Positions 32,568-45,190 of a DNA stretch of 64,000 bases are shown here, one piece after another. The stretch comes from Eutreptiella sp. 'Long Island Sound 2002'. Its lineage: Eukaryota > Euglenozoa > Euglenophyceae > Eutreptiales > Eutreptiaceae. Below the pieces are notes generated by a model. It saw only the letters and a program-made list of their open reading frames with translations, ran no database searches and had not been told where the DNA came from. The stretch lies in contig OZ038402.1 of assembly GCA_964036045.1 (NCBI GenBank), forward strand, positions 9,254,971 to 9,318,970, read 5' to 3'. The position numbers and the translations under genes were made by a program. Position 1 is the first letter of the stretch. The number at the start of each line of letters is the position of its first letter.

Positions 32568-34545
32568 TTTTTACGGGCGCGCGTCCCGGGGGATTGGGCT
32601 TGGCGCAGTGGTTTGTACGCGCGCGCGTCCCGGGGGATCGGGCTTGGCGCAGCAGTTGGTATGCGCGCGCGTCCCGGGGGATTGGGCTTGGCGCAGCGGT
32701 TTGTACTCGCGCGCGTCCCGGGGGATTGGGCTTGGCGCAGCGGTTTGTACGCGCGCGCGTCCCGGGGGATCGGGCTTGGCGCAGCGGTTTGTACGCGCGC
32801 GCGTCCCGGCGGATTGGGCTGGGCGCAGCGGTTTGTACGCGCGCGCGTCCCGGGGGATTGGGCTTGGCGCAGCGGTTTGTACACGCGCGCGTCAGGGAAG
32901 ATTGGGCTTGGCGCAGTGGTTTGTACGCGCGCGCGTCCCGGGGGATCGGGCTTGGCGCAGCGGCTTGTACGCGCACGTGTCCCGGGGGATTGCGCTTGGC
33001 GCAGCGGTTTGTACGCGCGCGCGTCCCGGGGGATTGGGCTTGGCGCAGCGGTTTGTACGCGCGCGCGTCCCGCGGGATTGGGCTTGGCGCAGCGGTTTGT
33101 ACGCGCGCGCGGCCCGGGTAATCGGGCTTGGCGCAGCGGTTGGTACGCGCGCGCGTCCCGGGGGATTGGGCTTGGCGCAGCGGTTTGTACGCGCGCGCGT
33201 CCCGGGGGATTGGGCTTGGCGCAGCGGTTTGTACGCGCGCGCGTCCCGGGGGATCGGGCTTGGCGCAGAGGTTTGCACGCGCGCGCGTCCCGGGGGATGG
33301 GGCTTGGCGCCACGGTTTGTACGCGCGCGCGTCCCGGGTAATCGGGCTTGGCGCAGCGGTTTGTACGCGCGCGCATCCCGAGGGATTCGGCTTGGAGCAG
33401 CGGTTTGTACGGGCGCGCGTCCCGGGGGATTGGGCTTGGCGCAGCGGTTTGTACGCGCGCGCACCCCGGGGGATTGGGCTTGGCGCAGCGGTCTGTACGG
33501 GCGCGCGTCCCGGGGGATGGGGCTTGGCGCGGCGGTTTGTACGCGCGCGCGTCCCGCGAGATCGGGCTTGGCTCGGCGGTTTGTACGCGCGCGCGCCCCG
33601 GGGGATTGGGCTTGGCACAACGGTTTGTACGCGCGCGCGTCCCGGGGGATTGGGCTTGGCGCAGCGGTTTGTACGCGCGCGCGTCCCGGGGGATTGGGCT
33701 TGGCGCAGCGGTTTGTACGCGCGCGCGTCCCGGGGGATCGGGCTTGGCTCAGAGGTTTGCACACGCGCGCGTCCCGCGGGATTGGGCTTGGCGCAGCGGT
33801 TTGTACGCGCGCGCGTCCCGGGGGATCGGGCTTGGCGCAGCGGTTTGTAAGCGCGCGCGTCCCGGGGGATTGGGCTTGGCGCCACGGTTTGTACGCGCGC
33901 GCGTCCCGGGTAATCGGGCTTGGCGCAGCGGTTTGTACGCGCGCGCGTCCCGGGGGATTGGGCTTGGCGCAGCGGTTTGTACGCGCGCGCATCCCGGGGG
34001 ATTCGGCTTGGAGCAGCGGTTTGTACGGGCGCGCGTCCCGGGGGATTGGGCTTGGCGCAGCGGTTTGTACGCGCGCGCACCCCGGGGGATTGGGCTTGGC
34101 GCAGCGGTTTGTACGCGCGCGCGTCCCGGGGGATGGGGCTTGGCGCGGCGGTTTGTACGCGCGCGCGTCCTGGGGGATTGGGCTTGGCGCAGCGGTTTGT
34201 ACGCGCGCGCGTCCCGGGGGATCGGGCTTGGCGCAGCGGTTTGTACGCGCGCGCGTCTCGGGGGATTGGGCTTGGCGCAGCGGTTTGTAAGCGCGCGCGT
34301 CCCGGGGGGTTGGGCTTGGCGCCACGGTTTGTACGCGCGCGCGTCCCGGGTAATCGGGCTTGGCGCAGCGGTTTGTACGCGCGCGCGTCCCGGGGGATTG
34401 GGCTTGGCGCAGCGGTTTGTACGCGCGCGCGTCCGGGGAATGGGGCTTGGCGCAGCGGTTTGTAAGCGCGCGCATCCCGGGGGATTGGGCTTGGCGCGGC
34501 GGTTTGTACGCGCGCGCGCCCGGGAAATTGCGCTTGTCGCAGCGG
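32568..34545 (+). repeat. 1,978-bp higher-order unit, copy 2
   Basis: Landmarks at 32651, 32973, 33111 and 33375 match copy 1 at +1,978. The boundary monomer here is the short CCCGGGAAATTGCGCTTGTC form (AAAT at 32547), which copy 1 lacks at its own left edge. The two copies differ at scattered sites, for example CACCCCGGCGG near 31486 versus CACCCCGGGGG near 33464. Confidence 0.86.
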
Positions 34546-36259
34546 TTTTTACGGGCGCGCGTCCCGGGGGATTGGGCTTGGCGCAGTGGTTTGTACGCGC
34601 GCGCGTCCCGGGGGATCGGGCTTGGCGCAGCAGTTGGTATGCGCGCGCGTCCCGGGGGATTGGGCTTGGCGCAGCGGTTTGTACTCGCGCGCGTCCCGGG
34701 GGATTGGGCTTGGCGCAGCGGTTTGTACGCGCGCGCGTCCCGGGGGATCGGGCTTGGCGCAGCGGTTTGTACGCGCGCGCGTCCCGGCGGATTGGGCTGG
34801 GCGCAGCGGTTTGTACGCGCGCGCGTCCCGGGGGATTGGGCTTGGCGCGGCGGTTTGTACACGCGCGCGTCAGGGAAGATTGGGCTTGGCGCAGTGGTTT
34901 GTACGCGCGCGCGTCCCGGGGGATCGGGCTTGGCGCAGCGGCTTGTACGCGCACGTGTCCCGGGAAATTGCGCTTGGCGCAGCGGTTTGTACGCGCGCGC
35001 GTCCCGGGGGATTGGGCTTGGCGCAGCGGTTTGTACGCGCGCGCGTCCCGGGGGATTGGGCTTGGCGCAGCGGTTTGTACGCGCGCGCGGCCCGGGTAAT
35101 CGGGCTTGGCGCACCGGTTGGTACGCGCGCGCGTCCCGGGGGATTGGGCTTGGCGCAGCGGTTTGTACGCGCGCGCGTCCCGGGGGGTTGGGCTTGGCGC
35201 AGCGGTTTGTACGCGCGCGCGTCCCGGGGGATGGGGCTTGGCGCCACGGTTTGTACGCGCGCGCGTCCCGGGTAATCGGGCTTGGCGCAGCGGTTTGTAC
35301 GCGCGCGCATCCCGAGGGATTCGGCTTGGAGCAGCGGTTTGTACGGGCGCGCGTCCCGGGGGATTGGGCTTGGCGCAGCGGTTTGTACGCGCGCGCACCC
35401 CGGGGGGTTGGGCTTGGCGCAGCGGTTTGTACGGGCGCGCGTCCCGGGGGATGGGGCTTGGAGCAGCGGTTTGTACGCGCGCGCGTCCCGGGGGATTGGG
35501 CTTGGCACAACGGTTTGTACGCGCGCGCGTCCCGGGGGATTGGGCTTGGCGCAGCGGTTTGTACGCGCGCGCGTCCCGGGGGATTGGGCTTGGCGCAGCG
35601 GTTTGTACGCGCGCGCGTCCCGGGGGATCGGGCTTGGCTCAGAGGTTTGCACGCGCGCGCGTCCCGCGGGATTGGGCTTGGCGCAGCGGTTTGTACGCGC
35701 GCGCGTCCCGGGGGATTGGGCTTGGCGCAGCGGTTTGTAAGCGCGCGCGTCCCGGGGGATTGGGCTTGGCGCCACGGTTTGTACGCGCGCGCGTCCCGGG
35801 TAATCGGGCTTGGCGCAGCGGTTTGTACGCGCGCGTGTCCCGGGGGATTGGGCTTGGCGCAGCGGTTTGTACGCGCGCGCATCCCGGGGGATTCGGCTTG
35901 GAGCAGCGGTTTGTACGGGCGCGCGTCCCGGGGGATTGGGCTTGGCGCAGCGGTTGGTACGCGCGCGCACCCCGGGGGATTGGGCTTGGCGCAGCGGTTT
36001 GTACGCGCGCGCGTCCCGGGGGATGGGGCTTGGCGCGGCGGTTTGTACGCGCGCGCGTCCCGCGAGATCGGGCTTGGCTCGGCGGTTTGTACGCGCGCGC
36101 GTCCCGGGGGATTGGGCTTGGCGCAACGGTTTGTACGCGCGCGCGTCCCGGGGGATCGGGCTTGGCGCAGCGGTTTGTACGCGCGCGCGTCTCGGGGGAT
36201 TGGGCTTGGCGCAGCGGTTTGTAAGCGCGCGCGTCCCGGGGGATTGGGCTTGGCGCCAC
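34546..36259 (+). repeat. 1,978-type higher-order unit, copy 3, shortened
   Basis: It follows copy 2 at +1,978 through CAGCAGTTGGTATGCG (34629), GCACGTGTCC (34951) and GGCCCGGGTAATC (35089). It then loses one monomer, so that CATCCCGAGGGATTC (35309) is at +1,934. Private changes include CCCGGGAAATTGCGC near 34962 and CGCACCGGTTGG near 35112. It grades into the next unit type. Confidence 0.8.
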
Positions 36260-37339
36260 GGTTTGTACGCGCGCGCGTCCCGGGTAATCGGGCTTGGCGC
36301 AGCGGTTTGTACGCGCGCGCGTCCCGGGGGATTGGGCTTGGCGCAGCGGTTTGTACGTGCGCGCATCCCGGGGGATTCGGCTTGGAGCAGCGGTTTGTAC
36401 GGGCGCGCGTCCCGGGGAATTGGGCTTGGCGCAGCGGTTTGTACGCGCGCGCACCCCGGGGGATTGGGCTTGGCGCAGCGGTTTGTACGGGCGCGCGTCC
36501 CGGGGGATGGGGCTTGGCGCGGCGGTTTGTACGCGCGCGCGTCCCGCGAGATCGGGCTTGGCTCGGCGGTTTGTACGCGCGCGCGTCCCGGGGGATTGGG
36601 CTTGGCACAACAGTGTGTACGCGCGCGCGTCCCGGGGGATTGGGCTTGGCGCAGCGGTTTGTACGCGCGCGCGTCCCGGGGGATTGGGCTTGGCGCAGCG
36701 GTTTGTACGCGCGCGCGTCCCGGGGGATCGGGCTTGGCTCAGAGGTTTGCACGCGCGCGCCTCCCGCGGGATTGGGCTTGGCGCAGCGGTTTGTACGCGC
36801 GCGCGTCCCGGGGGATCGGGCTTGGCGCAGCGGTTTGTAAGCGCGCGCGTCCCGGGGGATTGGGCTTGCCGCCACGGTTTGTACGCGCGCGCGTCCCGGG
36901 TAATCGGGCTTGGCGCAGCGGTTTGTACGCGCGCGCGTCCCGGGGGATTGGGCTTGGCGCAGCGGTTTGTACGCGCGCGCATCCTGGGGGATTCGGCTTG
37001 GAGCAGCGGTTTGTACGGGCGCGCGTCCCGGGGGATTGGGCTTGGCGCAGCGGTTTGTACGCGCGCGCACCCCGGGGGATTGGGCTTGGCGCAGCGGTTT
37101 GTACGCGCGCGCGTCCCGGGGGATGGGGCTTGGCGCGGCGGTTTGTACGCGCGCGCGTCCCGCGAGATCGGGCTTGGCTCGGCGGTTTGTACGCGCGCGC
37201 GTCCCGGGGGATTGGGCTTGGCGCAACGGTTTGTACGCGCGCGCGTCCCGGGGGATCGGGCTTGGCGCAGCGGTTTGTACGCGCGCGCGTCCGGGGGGAT
37301 TGGGCTTGGCGCAGTGGTTTGTACGCGCGCGCGTCCGGG
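36260..37339 (+). repeat. Block recurring 4,003 bp downstream
   Basis: The CGTGCGCGCATCCCGGGGGA monomer near 36356, the AACAGTGTGTACG variant near 36609 (GGCACAACGG in the relative), CTCAGAGGTTTGCACG near 36739 and GGGCTTGCCGCCACGG near 36865 introduce an order that recurs at +4,003 bp (91 monomers minus 1) at about 40263-41366. Apart from private substitutions, the two stretches carry the same monomer order. Confidence 0.78.
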
Positions 37340-38835
37340 GGATGGGGCTTGGCGCAGCGGTTTGTACGCGCGCGCATCCCGAGGGATTCGGCTTGGAGCA
37401 GCGGTTTGTACGGGCGCGCGTCCCGGGGGATTGGGCTTGGCGCAGCGGTTTGTACGCGCGCGCACCCCGGGGGATTGGGCTTGGCGCAGCGGTTTGTACG
37501 GGCGCGCGTCCCGGGGGATGGGGCTTGGCGCGGCGGTTTGTACGCGCGCGCGTCCCGCGAGATCGGGCTTGGCTCGGCGGTTTGTACGCGCGCGCGTCCC
37601 GGGGGATTGGGCTTGGCACAACGGTTTGTACGCGCGCGCGTCCCGGGGGATTGGGCTTGGCGCAGCGGTTTGTACGCGCGCGTGTCCTGGGGGATTGGGC
37701 TTGGCACAGCGGTTTGTACGCGCGCGCGTCCCGGGGGATCGGGCTTGGCTCAGAGGTTTGCACGCGCGCGCGTCCCGCGGGATTGGGCTTGGCGCAGCGG
37801 TTTGTACGCGCGCGCGTCCCGGGGGATCGGGCTTGGCGCAGCGGTTTGTAAGCGCGCGCGTCCCGGGGGATTGGGCTTGGCGCCACGGTTTGTACGCGCG
37901 CGCGTCCCGGGTAATCGGGCTTGGCGCAGCGGTTTGTACGCGCGCGCGTCCCGGGGGATTGGGCTTGGCGCAGCGGTTTGTACGCGCGCGCATCCCGGGG
38001 GATTCGGCTTGGAGCAGCGGTTTGTACGGGCGCGCGTCCCGGGGGATTGGGCTTGGCGCAGCGGTTTGTACGCGCGCGCGTCCCGCGAGATCGGGCTTGG
38101 CGCAGCGGTTTGTACGCGCGCGCGTCCCGGGGGATTGGGCTTGGCGCAACGGTTTGTACGCGCGCGCGTCCCGGGGGATCGGGCTTGGCGCAGCGGTTTG
38201 TACGCGCGCGCGTCTCGGGGGATTGGGCTTGGCGCAGCGGTTTGTAAGCGCGCGCGTCCCGGGGGATTGGGCTTGGCGCCACGGTTTGTACGCGCGCGCG
38301 TCCCGGGTAATCGGGCTTGGCGCAGCGGTTTGTACGCGCGCGCGTCCCGGGGGATTGGGCTTGGCGCAGCGGTTTGTACGTGCGCGCATCCCGGGGGATT
38401 CGGCTTGGAGCAGCGGTTTGTACGGGCGCGCGTCCCGGGGGATTGGGCTTGGCGCAGCGGTTTGTACGCGCGCGCACCCCGGGGGATTGGGCTTGGCGCA
38501 GCGGTTTGTACGGGCGCGCGTCCCGGGGGATGGGGCTTGGCGCGGCGGTTTGTACGCGCGCGCGTCCCGCGAGATCGGGCTTGGCTCGGCGGTTTGTACG
38601 CGCGCGCGTCCCGGGGGATTGGGCTTGGCGCAACGGTTTGTACGCGCGCGCGTCCCGGGGGATCGGGCTTGGCGCAGCGGTTTGTACGCGCGCGCGTCTC
38701 GGGGGATTGGGCTTGGCGCAGCGGTTTGTAAGCGCGCGCGTCCCGGGGGATTGGGCTTGGCGCCACGGTTTGTACGCGCGCGCGTCCCGGGTAATCGGGC
38801 TTGGCGCAGCGGTTTGTACGCGCGCGCGTCCCGGG
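37340..38835 (+). repeat. 1,496-bp unit (34 monomers), copy 1
   Basis: The order CTCAGAGGTTTGCAC (37748), CCACGG (about 37883), GATTCGGCTTGGAG (about 38000), CGTGCGCGCATCC (38379) recurs at exactly +1,496 bp. Copy 1 differs by scattered substitutions, for example CATCCCGAGG near 37376 and GTGTCCTGGGG near 37683. Confidence 0.83.
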
Positions 38836-40331
38836 GGATTGGGCTTGGCGCAGCGGTTTGTACGTGCGCGCATCCCGGGGGATTCGGCTTGGAGCAGCGG
38901 TTTGTACGGGCGCGCGTCCCGGGGGATTGGGCTTGGCGCAGCGGTTTGTACGCGCGCGCACCCCGGGGGATTGGGCTTGGCGCAGCGGTTTGTACGGGCG
39001 CGCGTCCCGGGGGATGGGGCTTGGCGCGGCGGTTTGTACGCGCGCGCGTCCCGCGAGATCGGGCTTGGCTCGGCGGTTTGTACGCGCGCGCGTCCCGGGG
39101 GATTGGGCTTGGCACAACGGTTTGTACGCGCGCGCGTCCCGGGGGATTGGGCTTGGCGCAGCGGTTTGTACGCGCGCGCGTCCCGGGGGATTGGGCTTGG
39201 CGCAGCGGTTTGTACGCGCGCGCGTCCCGGGGGATCGGGCTTGGCTCAGAGGTTTGCACGCGCGCGCCTCCCGCGGGATTGGGCTTGGCGCAGCGGTTTG
39301 TACCCGCGCGCGTCCCGGGGGATCGGGCTTGGCGCAGCGGTTTGTAAGCGCGCGCGTCCCGGGGGATTGGGCTTGCCGCCACGGTTTGTACGCGCGCGCG
39401 TCCCGGGGGATCGGGCTTGGCGCAGCGGTTTGTACGCGCGCGCGTCCCGGGGGATTGGGCTTGGCGCAGCGGTTTGTACGCGCGCGCATCCCGGGGGATT
39501 CGGCTTGGAGCAGCGGTTTGTACGGGCGCGCGTCCCGGGGGATTGGGCTTGGCGCAGCGGTTTGTACGCGCGCGCGTCCCGCGAGATCGGGCTTGGCGCA
39601 GCGGTTTGTACGCGCGCGCGTCCCGGGGGATTGGGCTTGGCGCAACGGTTTGTACGCGCGCGCGTCCCGGGGGATCGGGCTTGGCGCAGCGGTTTGTACG
39701 CGCGCGCGTCTCGGGGGATTGGGCTTGGCGCAGCGGTTTGTAAGCGCGCGCGTCCCGGGGGATTGGGCTTGGCGCCACGGTTTGTACGCGCGCGCGTCCC
39801 GGGTAATCGGGCTTGGCGCAGCGGTTTGTACGCGCGCGCGTCCCGGGGGATTGGGCTTGGCGCAGCGGTTTGTACGTGCGCGCATCCCGGGGGATTCGGC
39901 TTGGAGCAGCGGTTTGTACGGGCGCGCGTCCCGGGGGATTGGGCTTGGCGCAGCGGTTTGTACGCGCGCGCACCCCGGGGGATTGGGCTTGGCGCAGCGG
40001 TTTGTACGGGCGCGCGTCCCGGGGGATGGGGCTTGGCGCGGCGGTTTGTACGCGCGCGCGTCCCGCGAGATCGGGCTTGGCTCGGCGGTTTGTACGCGCG
40101 CGCGTCCCGGGGGATTGGGCTTGGCGCAACGGTTTGTACGCGCGCGCGCCCCGGGGGATCGGGCTTGGCGCAGCGGTTTGTACGCGCGCGCGTCTCGGGG
40201 GATTGGGCTTGGCGCAGCGGTTTGTAAGCGCGCGCGTCCCGGGGGATTGGGCTTGGCGCCACGGTTTGTACGCGCGCGCGTCCCGGGTAATCGGGCTTGG
40301 CGCAGCGGTTTGTACGCGCGCGCGTCCCGGG
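38836..40331 (+). repeat. 1,496-bp unit (34 monomers), copy 2
   Basis: Landmarks lie at 39244, about 39379, 39495 and 39875. Private variants CGCCTCCCGCGGG near 39263 and GTACCCGCGCG near 39300 are shared with copy 3 but not copy 1, so copies 2 and 3 are closest. Confidence 0.85.
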
Positions 40332-41066
40332 GGATTGGGCTTGGCGCAGCGGTTTGTACGTGCGCGCATCCCGGGGGATTCGGCTTGGAGCAGCGGTTTG
40401 TACGGGCGCGCGTCCCGGGGGATTGGGCTTGGCGCAGCGGTTTGTACGCGCGCGCACCCCGGGGGATTGGGCTTGGCGCAGCGGTTTGTACGGGCGCGCG
40501 TCCCGGGGGATGGGGCTTGGCGCGGCGGTTTGTACGCGCGCGCGTCCCGCGAGATCGGGCTTGGCTCGGCGGTTTGTACGCGCGCGCGTCCCGGGGGATT
40601 GGGCTTGGCACAACGGTTTGTACGCGCGCGCGTCCCGGGGGATTGGGCTTGGCGCAGCGGTTTGTACGCGCGCGCGTCCCGGGGGATTGGGCTTGGCGCA
40701 GCGGTTTGTACGCGCGCGCGTCCCGGGGGATCGGGCTTGGCTCAGAGGTTTGCACGCGCGCGCCTCCCGCGGGATTGGGCTTGGCGCAGCGGTTTGTACC
40801 CGCGCGCGTCCCGGGGGATCGGGCTTGGCGCAGCGGTTTGTAAGCGCGCGCGTCCCGGGGGATTGGGCTTGCCGCCACGGTTTGTACGCGCGCGCGTCCC
40901 GGGTAATCGGGCTTGGCGCAGCGGTTTGTACGCCCGCGCGTCCCGGGGGATTGGGCTTGGCGCAGCGGTTTGTACGCGCGCGCATCCTGGGGGATTCGGC
41001 TTGGAGCAGCGGTTTGTACGGGCGCGCGTCCCGGGGGATTGGGCTTGGCGCAGCGGTTTGTACGCG
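40332..41066 (+). repeat. 1,496-bp unit, copy 3, truncated
   Basis: It follows copy 2 at +1,496 through CGCCTCCCGCGGG (about 40760) and GTACCCGCGCG (about 40797). It departs at about 41067, where it switches to the CGCACCCCGGGGGATTGGG order that also fits the 36.3-37.3 kb block at +4,003. It is a mosaic of two unit types. Confidence 0.8.
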
Positions 41067-41387
41067 CGCGCACCCCGGGGGATTGGGCTTGGCGCAGCGG
41101 TTTGTACGCGCGCGCGTCCCGGGGGATGGGGCTTGGCGCGGCGGTTTGTACGCGCGCGCGTCCCGCGAGATCGGGCTTGGCTCGGCGGTTTGTACGCGCG
41201 CGCGTCCCGGGGGATTGGGCTTGGCGCAACGGTTTGTACGCGCGCGCGTCCCGGGGGATCGGGCTTGGCGCAGCGGTTTGTACGCGCGCGCGTCCGGGGG
41301 GATTGGGCTTGGCGCAGTGGTTTGTACGCGCGCGCGTCCGGGGGATGGGGCTTGGCGCAGCGGTTTGTAAGCGCGCGCATCCCGGGG

Positions 41388-42290
41388 GATTGGGCTTGGC
41401 GCGGCGGTTTGTACGCGCGCGCGCCCGGGAAATTGCGCTTGTCGCAGCGGTTTTTACGGGCGCGCGTCCCGGGGGATTGGGCTTGGCGCAGTGGTTTGTA
41501 CGCGCGCGCGTCCCGGGGGATCGGGCTTGGCGCATCAGTTGGTACGCGCGCGCGTCCCGGGGGATTGAGCTTGGCGCAGCGGTTTGTACGCGCGCGCGTC
41601 CGTGGGGATTGGGCTTGGCGCAGCGGTTTGTACGCGCGCGCGTCCCGGGGGATCGGGCTTGGCGCAGCGCTTTGTACGCGCGCGCGTCCCGGCGGATTGG
41701 GCTGGGCGCAGCGGTTTGTACGCGCGCGCGTCCCGGGGGATTGGGCTTGGCGCAGCGGTTTGTACACGCGCGCGTCAGGGGGAATTGGGCTTGGCGCAGT
41801 GGTTTGTACGCGCGCGCGTCCCGGGGGATCGGGCTTGGCGCAGCGGTTGGTACGCGAGCGCGTCCCGGGGGATTGGGCTTGGCGCAGCGGTTGGTACGCG
41901 CGCGCGTCCCGGGGGATTGGGCTTGGCAGAGCGGTTTGTACGCGCGCGCGTCCCGGGGGATCGGGCTTGGCGCAGCGGTTTGTACGCGCGCGCGTCCCGG
42001 GGGATGGGGCTTGGCGCAGCGGTTTGTACGCGCGCGCGTCCCGGGGGATTGGGCTTGGCGCAGCGGTTTGTACGCGCGCGCGTCCCGGGGGATCGGGCTT
42101 GGCGCAGCGGTTTGTACGCGCGCGCGTCCCGGGGGATTGGGCTTGGCGCAGCGGTTTGTACGCGCGCGCGTCCCGGGGGATCGGGGTTGGCGCAGCGGTT
42201 TGTACGCGCGCGCGTCCCGCGGGATTGGGCTTGGCGCAGCGGTTTGTACGCGCGCGCGTCCCGGGGGATTGGTCTTGGCGCAGCGGTTTG
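41388..42290 (+). repeat. 0.9-kb block, copy 1 of a pair spaced 2,900 bp
   Basis: Contains the short CCCGGGAAATTGCGC monomer (AAATT at 41430), CGCATCAGTTGG at 41531, a GGGATTGAGCTTGG monomer near 41569, GGGCTGGGCGCAG near 41701 and GTCAGGGGGAATTGGG near 41774. The same order stands 2,900 bp downstream. Small differences include GTCCGTGGGG near 41600, absent from copy 2. Confidence 0.82.
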
Positions 42291-44287
42291 TACGCGCGCG
42301 CGTCCGGGGAATGGGGCTTGGCGCAGCGGTTTGTAAGCGCGCGCATCCCGGGGGATTGGGCTTGGCGAGGCGGTTTGTACGCGCGCGCGCCCGGGAAATT
42401 GCGCTTGTCGCAGCGGTTTTTACGGGCGCGCGTCCCGGGGGATTGGGCTTGGCGCAGTGGTTTGTACGCGCGCGCGTCCCGGGGGATCGGGCTTGGCGCA
42501 GCAGTTGGTATGCGCGCGCGTCCCGGGGTATTGGGCTTGGCGCAGCGGTTTGTACTCGCGCGCGTCCCGGGGGATTGGGCTTGGCGCAGCCGTTTGTACG
42601 CGCGCGCGTCCCGGGGGATCGGGCTTGGCGCGGCGGTTTGTACGCGCGCGCGTCCCGGCGGATTGGGCTGGGCGCAGCGGTTTGTACGCGCGCGCGTCCC
42701 GGGGGATCGGGCTTGGCGCAGCGGTTTGTACACGCGCGCGTCAGGGAAGATTGGGCTTCGCGCAGTGGTTTGTACGCGCGCGCGTCCCGGGGGATCGGGC
42801 TTGGCGCAGCGGCTTGTACGCGCACGTGTCCCGGGGGATTGCGCTTGGCGCAGCGGTTTGTACGCGTGCGCGTCCCGGGGGATTGGGCTTGGCGCAGCGG
42901 TTTGTACGCGCGCGCGTCCCGGGGGATTGGGCTTGGCGCAGCGGTTTGTACGCGCGCGCGTCCCGGGTAATCGGGCTTGGCGCAGCGGTTGGTACGCGCG
43001 CGCGTCCCGGGGGATTGGGCTTGGCGCAGCGGTTTGTACGCGCGCGCGTCCCGGGGGATCGGGCTTGGCGCATCAGTTGGTACGCGCGCGCGTCCCGGGG
43101 GATTGGGCTTGGCGCAGCGGTTTGTACGCGCGCGCGTCCGTGGGGACTGGGCTTGGCGCAGCGGTTTGTACGCGCGCGCGTCCCGGGGGATCGGGCTTGG
43201 CGCAGCGCTTTGTACGCGCGCGCGTCCCGGGGGATTGGGCTTGGCGCAGCGGTTTGTACACGCGCGCGTCAGGGGGAATTGGGCTTGGCGCAGTGGTTTG
43301 TACGCGCGCGCGTCCCGGGGGATCGGGCTTGGCGCAGCGGTTGGTACGCGAGCGCGTCCCGGGGGATTGGGCTTGGCGCAGCGGTTGATACGCGCGCGCG
43401 TCCCGCGAGATCGGGCTTGGCTCGGCGGTTTGTACGCGCGCGCGTCCCGGGGGATTGGGCTTGGCACAACGGTTTGTACGCGCGCGCGTCCCGGGGGATT
43501 GGGCTTGGCGCAGTGGTTTGTACGCGCGCGCGTCCCGGGGGATTGGGCTTGGCGCAGCGGTTTGTGCGCGCGCGCGTCCCGGGGGATCGGGCTTGGCTCA
43601 GAGGTTTGCACGCGCGCGCGTCCCGGGGGATCGGGCTTGGCGCAGCGGTTTGTACGCGCGCGCGTCCCGGGGGATCGGGCTTGGCGCAGCGGTTTGTAAG
43701 CGCGCGCGTCCCGGGGGATTGGGCTTGGCGCCACGGTTTGTACGCGCGCGCGTCCCGGGTAATCGGGCTTGACGCAGCGGTTTGTACGCGCGCGCGTCCC
43801 GGGGGATTGGGCTTGGCGCAGCGGTTTGTACGCGCGCGCATCCCGGGGGATTCGGCTTGGAGCAGCGGTTTGTACGGGCGCGCGTCCCGGGGGATTGGGC
43901 TTGGCGCAGCGGTTTGTACGCGCGCGCACCCCGGGGGATTGGGCTTGGCGCAGCGGTTTGTACGCGCGCGCGTCCCGGGGGATCGGGCTTGGCGCGGCGG
44001 TTTGTACGCGCGCGCGTCCCGCGAGATCGGGCTTGGCTCGGCGGTTTGTACGCGCGCGCGTCCCGGGGGATTGGGCTTGGCGCAACGGTTTGTACGCGCG
44101 CGCGTCCCGCGGGATTGGGCTTGGCGCAGCGGTTTGTACGCCCGCGCATCCCGGGGGATTGGGCTTGGCGCAGCGGTTTGTACGCGCGCGCGTCCGGGGG
44201 GATTGGGCTTGGCGCAGCGGTTTGTACGCGCGCGCGTCCGGGGGATGGGGCTTGGCGCAGCGGTTTGTAAGCGCGCGCATCCCGGGG
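42291..44287 (+). repeat. Mosaic of 1,978-type and 41.4-kb-type units
   Basis: About 42.39-43.0 kb repeats the order of the 32.5-kb unit (short AAATT monomer at 42396, CAGCAGTTGGTATGCG at 42500, CGCACGTGTCCC near 42821). From 43069 it returns to the CGCATCAGTTGG order of the 41.4-kb block, and from about 43.4 kb to the CTCAGAGGTTTGCAC type. Two unit families are therefore spliced in whole monomers. No unique sequence. Confidence 0.75.
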
Positions 44288-45190
44288 GATTGGGCTTGGC
44301 GCGGCGGTTTGTACGCGCGCGCGCCCGGGAAATTGCGCTTGTCGCAGCGGTTTTTACGGGCGCGCGTCCCGGGGGATTGGGCTTGGCGCAGTGGTTTGTA
44401 CGCGCGCGCGTCCCGGGGGATCGGGCTTGGCGCATCAGTTGGTACGCGCGCGCGTCCCGGGGGATTGAGCTTGGCGCAGCGGTTTGTACGCGCGCACGTC
44501 CCGGGGGATTGGGCTTGGCGCAGCGGTTTGTACGCGCGCGCGTCCCGGGGGATCGGGCTTGGCGCAGCGGTTTGTACGCGCGCGCGTCCCGGCGGATTGG
44601 GCTGGGCGCAGCGGTTTGTACGCGCGCGCGTCCCGGGGGATTGGGCTTGGCGCAGCGGTTTGTACACGCGCGCGTCAGGGGGAATTGGGCTTGGCGCAGT
44701 GGTTTGTACGCGCGCGCGTCCCGGGGGATTGGGCTTGGCGCAGCGGTTGGTACGCGCGCGCGTCCCGGGGGATTGGGCTTGGCGCAGCGGTTGGTACGCG
44801 CGCGCGTCCCGGGGGATTGGGCTTGGCAGAGCGGTTTGTACGCGCGCGCGTCCCGGGGGATCGGGCTTGGCGCAGCGGTTTGTACGCGCGCGCGTCCCGG
44901 GGGATGGGGCTTGGCGCAGCGGTTTGTACGCGCGCGCGTCCCTGGGGATTGGGCTTGGCGCAGCGGTTTGTACGCGCGCGCGTCCCGGGGGATCGGGCTT
45001 GGCGCAGCGGTTTGTACGCGCGCGCGTCCCGGGGGATTGGGCTTGGCGCAGCGGTTTGTACGCGCGCGCGTCCCGGGGGATCGGGCTTGGCGCAGCGGTT
45101 TGTACGCGCGCGCGTCCCGCGGGATTGGGCTTGGCGCAGCGGTTTGTACGCGCGCGCGTCCCGGGGGATTGGGCTTGGCGCAGCGGTTTG
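44288..45190 (+). repeat. 0.9-kb block, copy 2 of a pair spaced 2,900 bp
   Basis: Landmarks AAATT (44330), CGCATCAGTTGG (44431), GGGATTGAGC (about 44462), GGGCTGGGC (about 44600) and GTCAGGGGGAATTGGG (about 44674) match 41388-42290 at +2,900 bp (66 monomers minus 4). The copies diverge at about 45200, where copy 1 has a 1-bp-short CGTCCGGGGAATGG monomer. Confidence 0.82.

Noticed and set aside
32568-32572. Pol III terminator (T5) in TTTTTACGGG monomers
   Set aside because: The T-run arises from one substitution in the normal TTTGTAC and occurs in only a few monomers; there is no Pol III gene for it to end.
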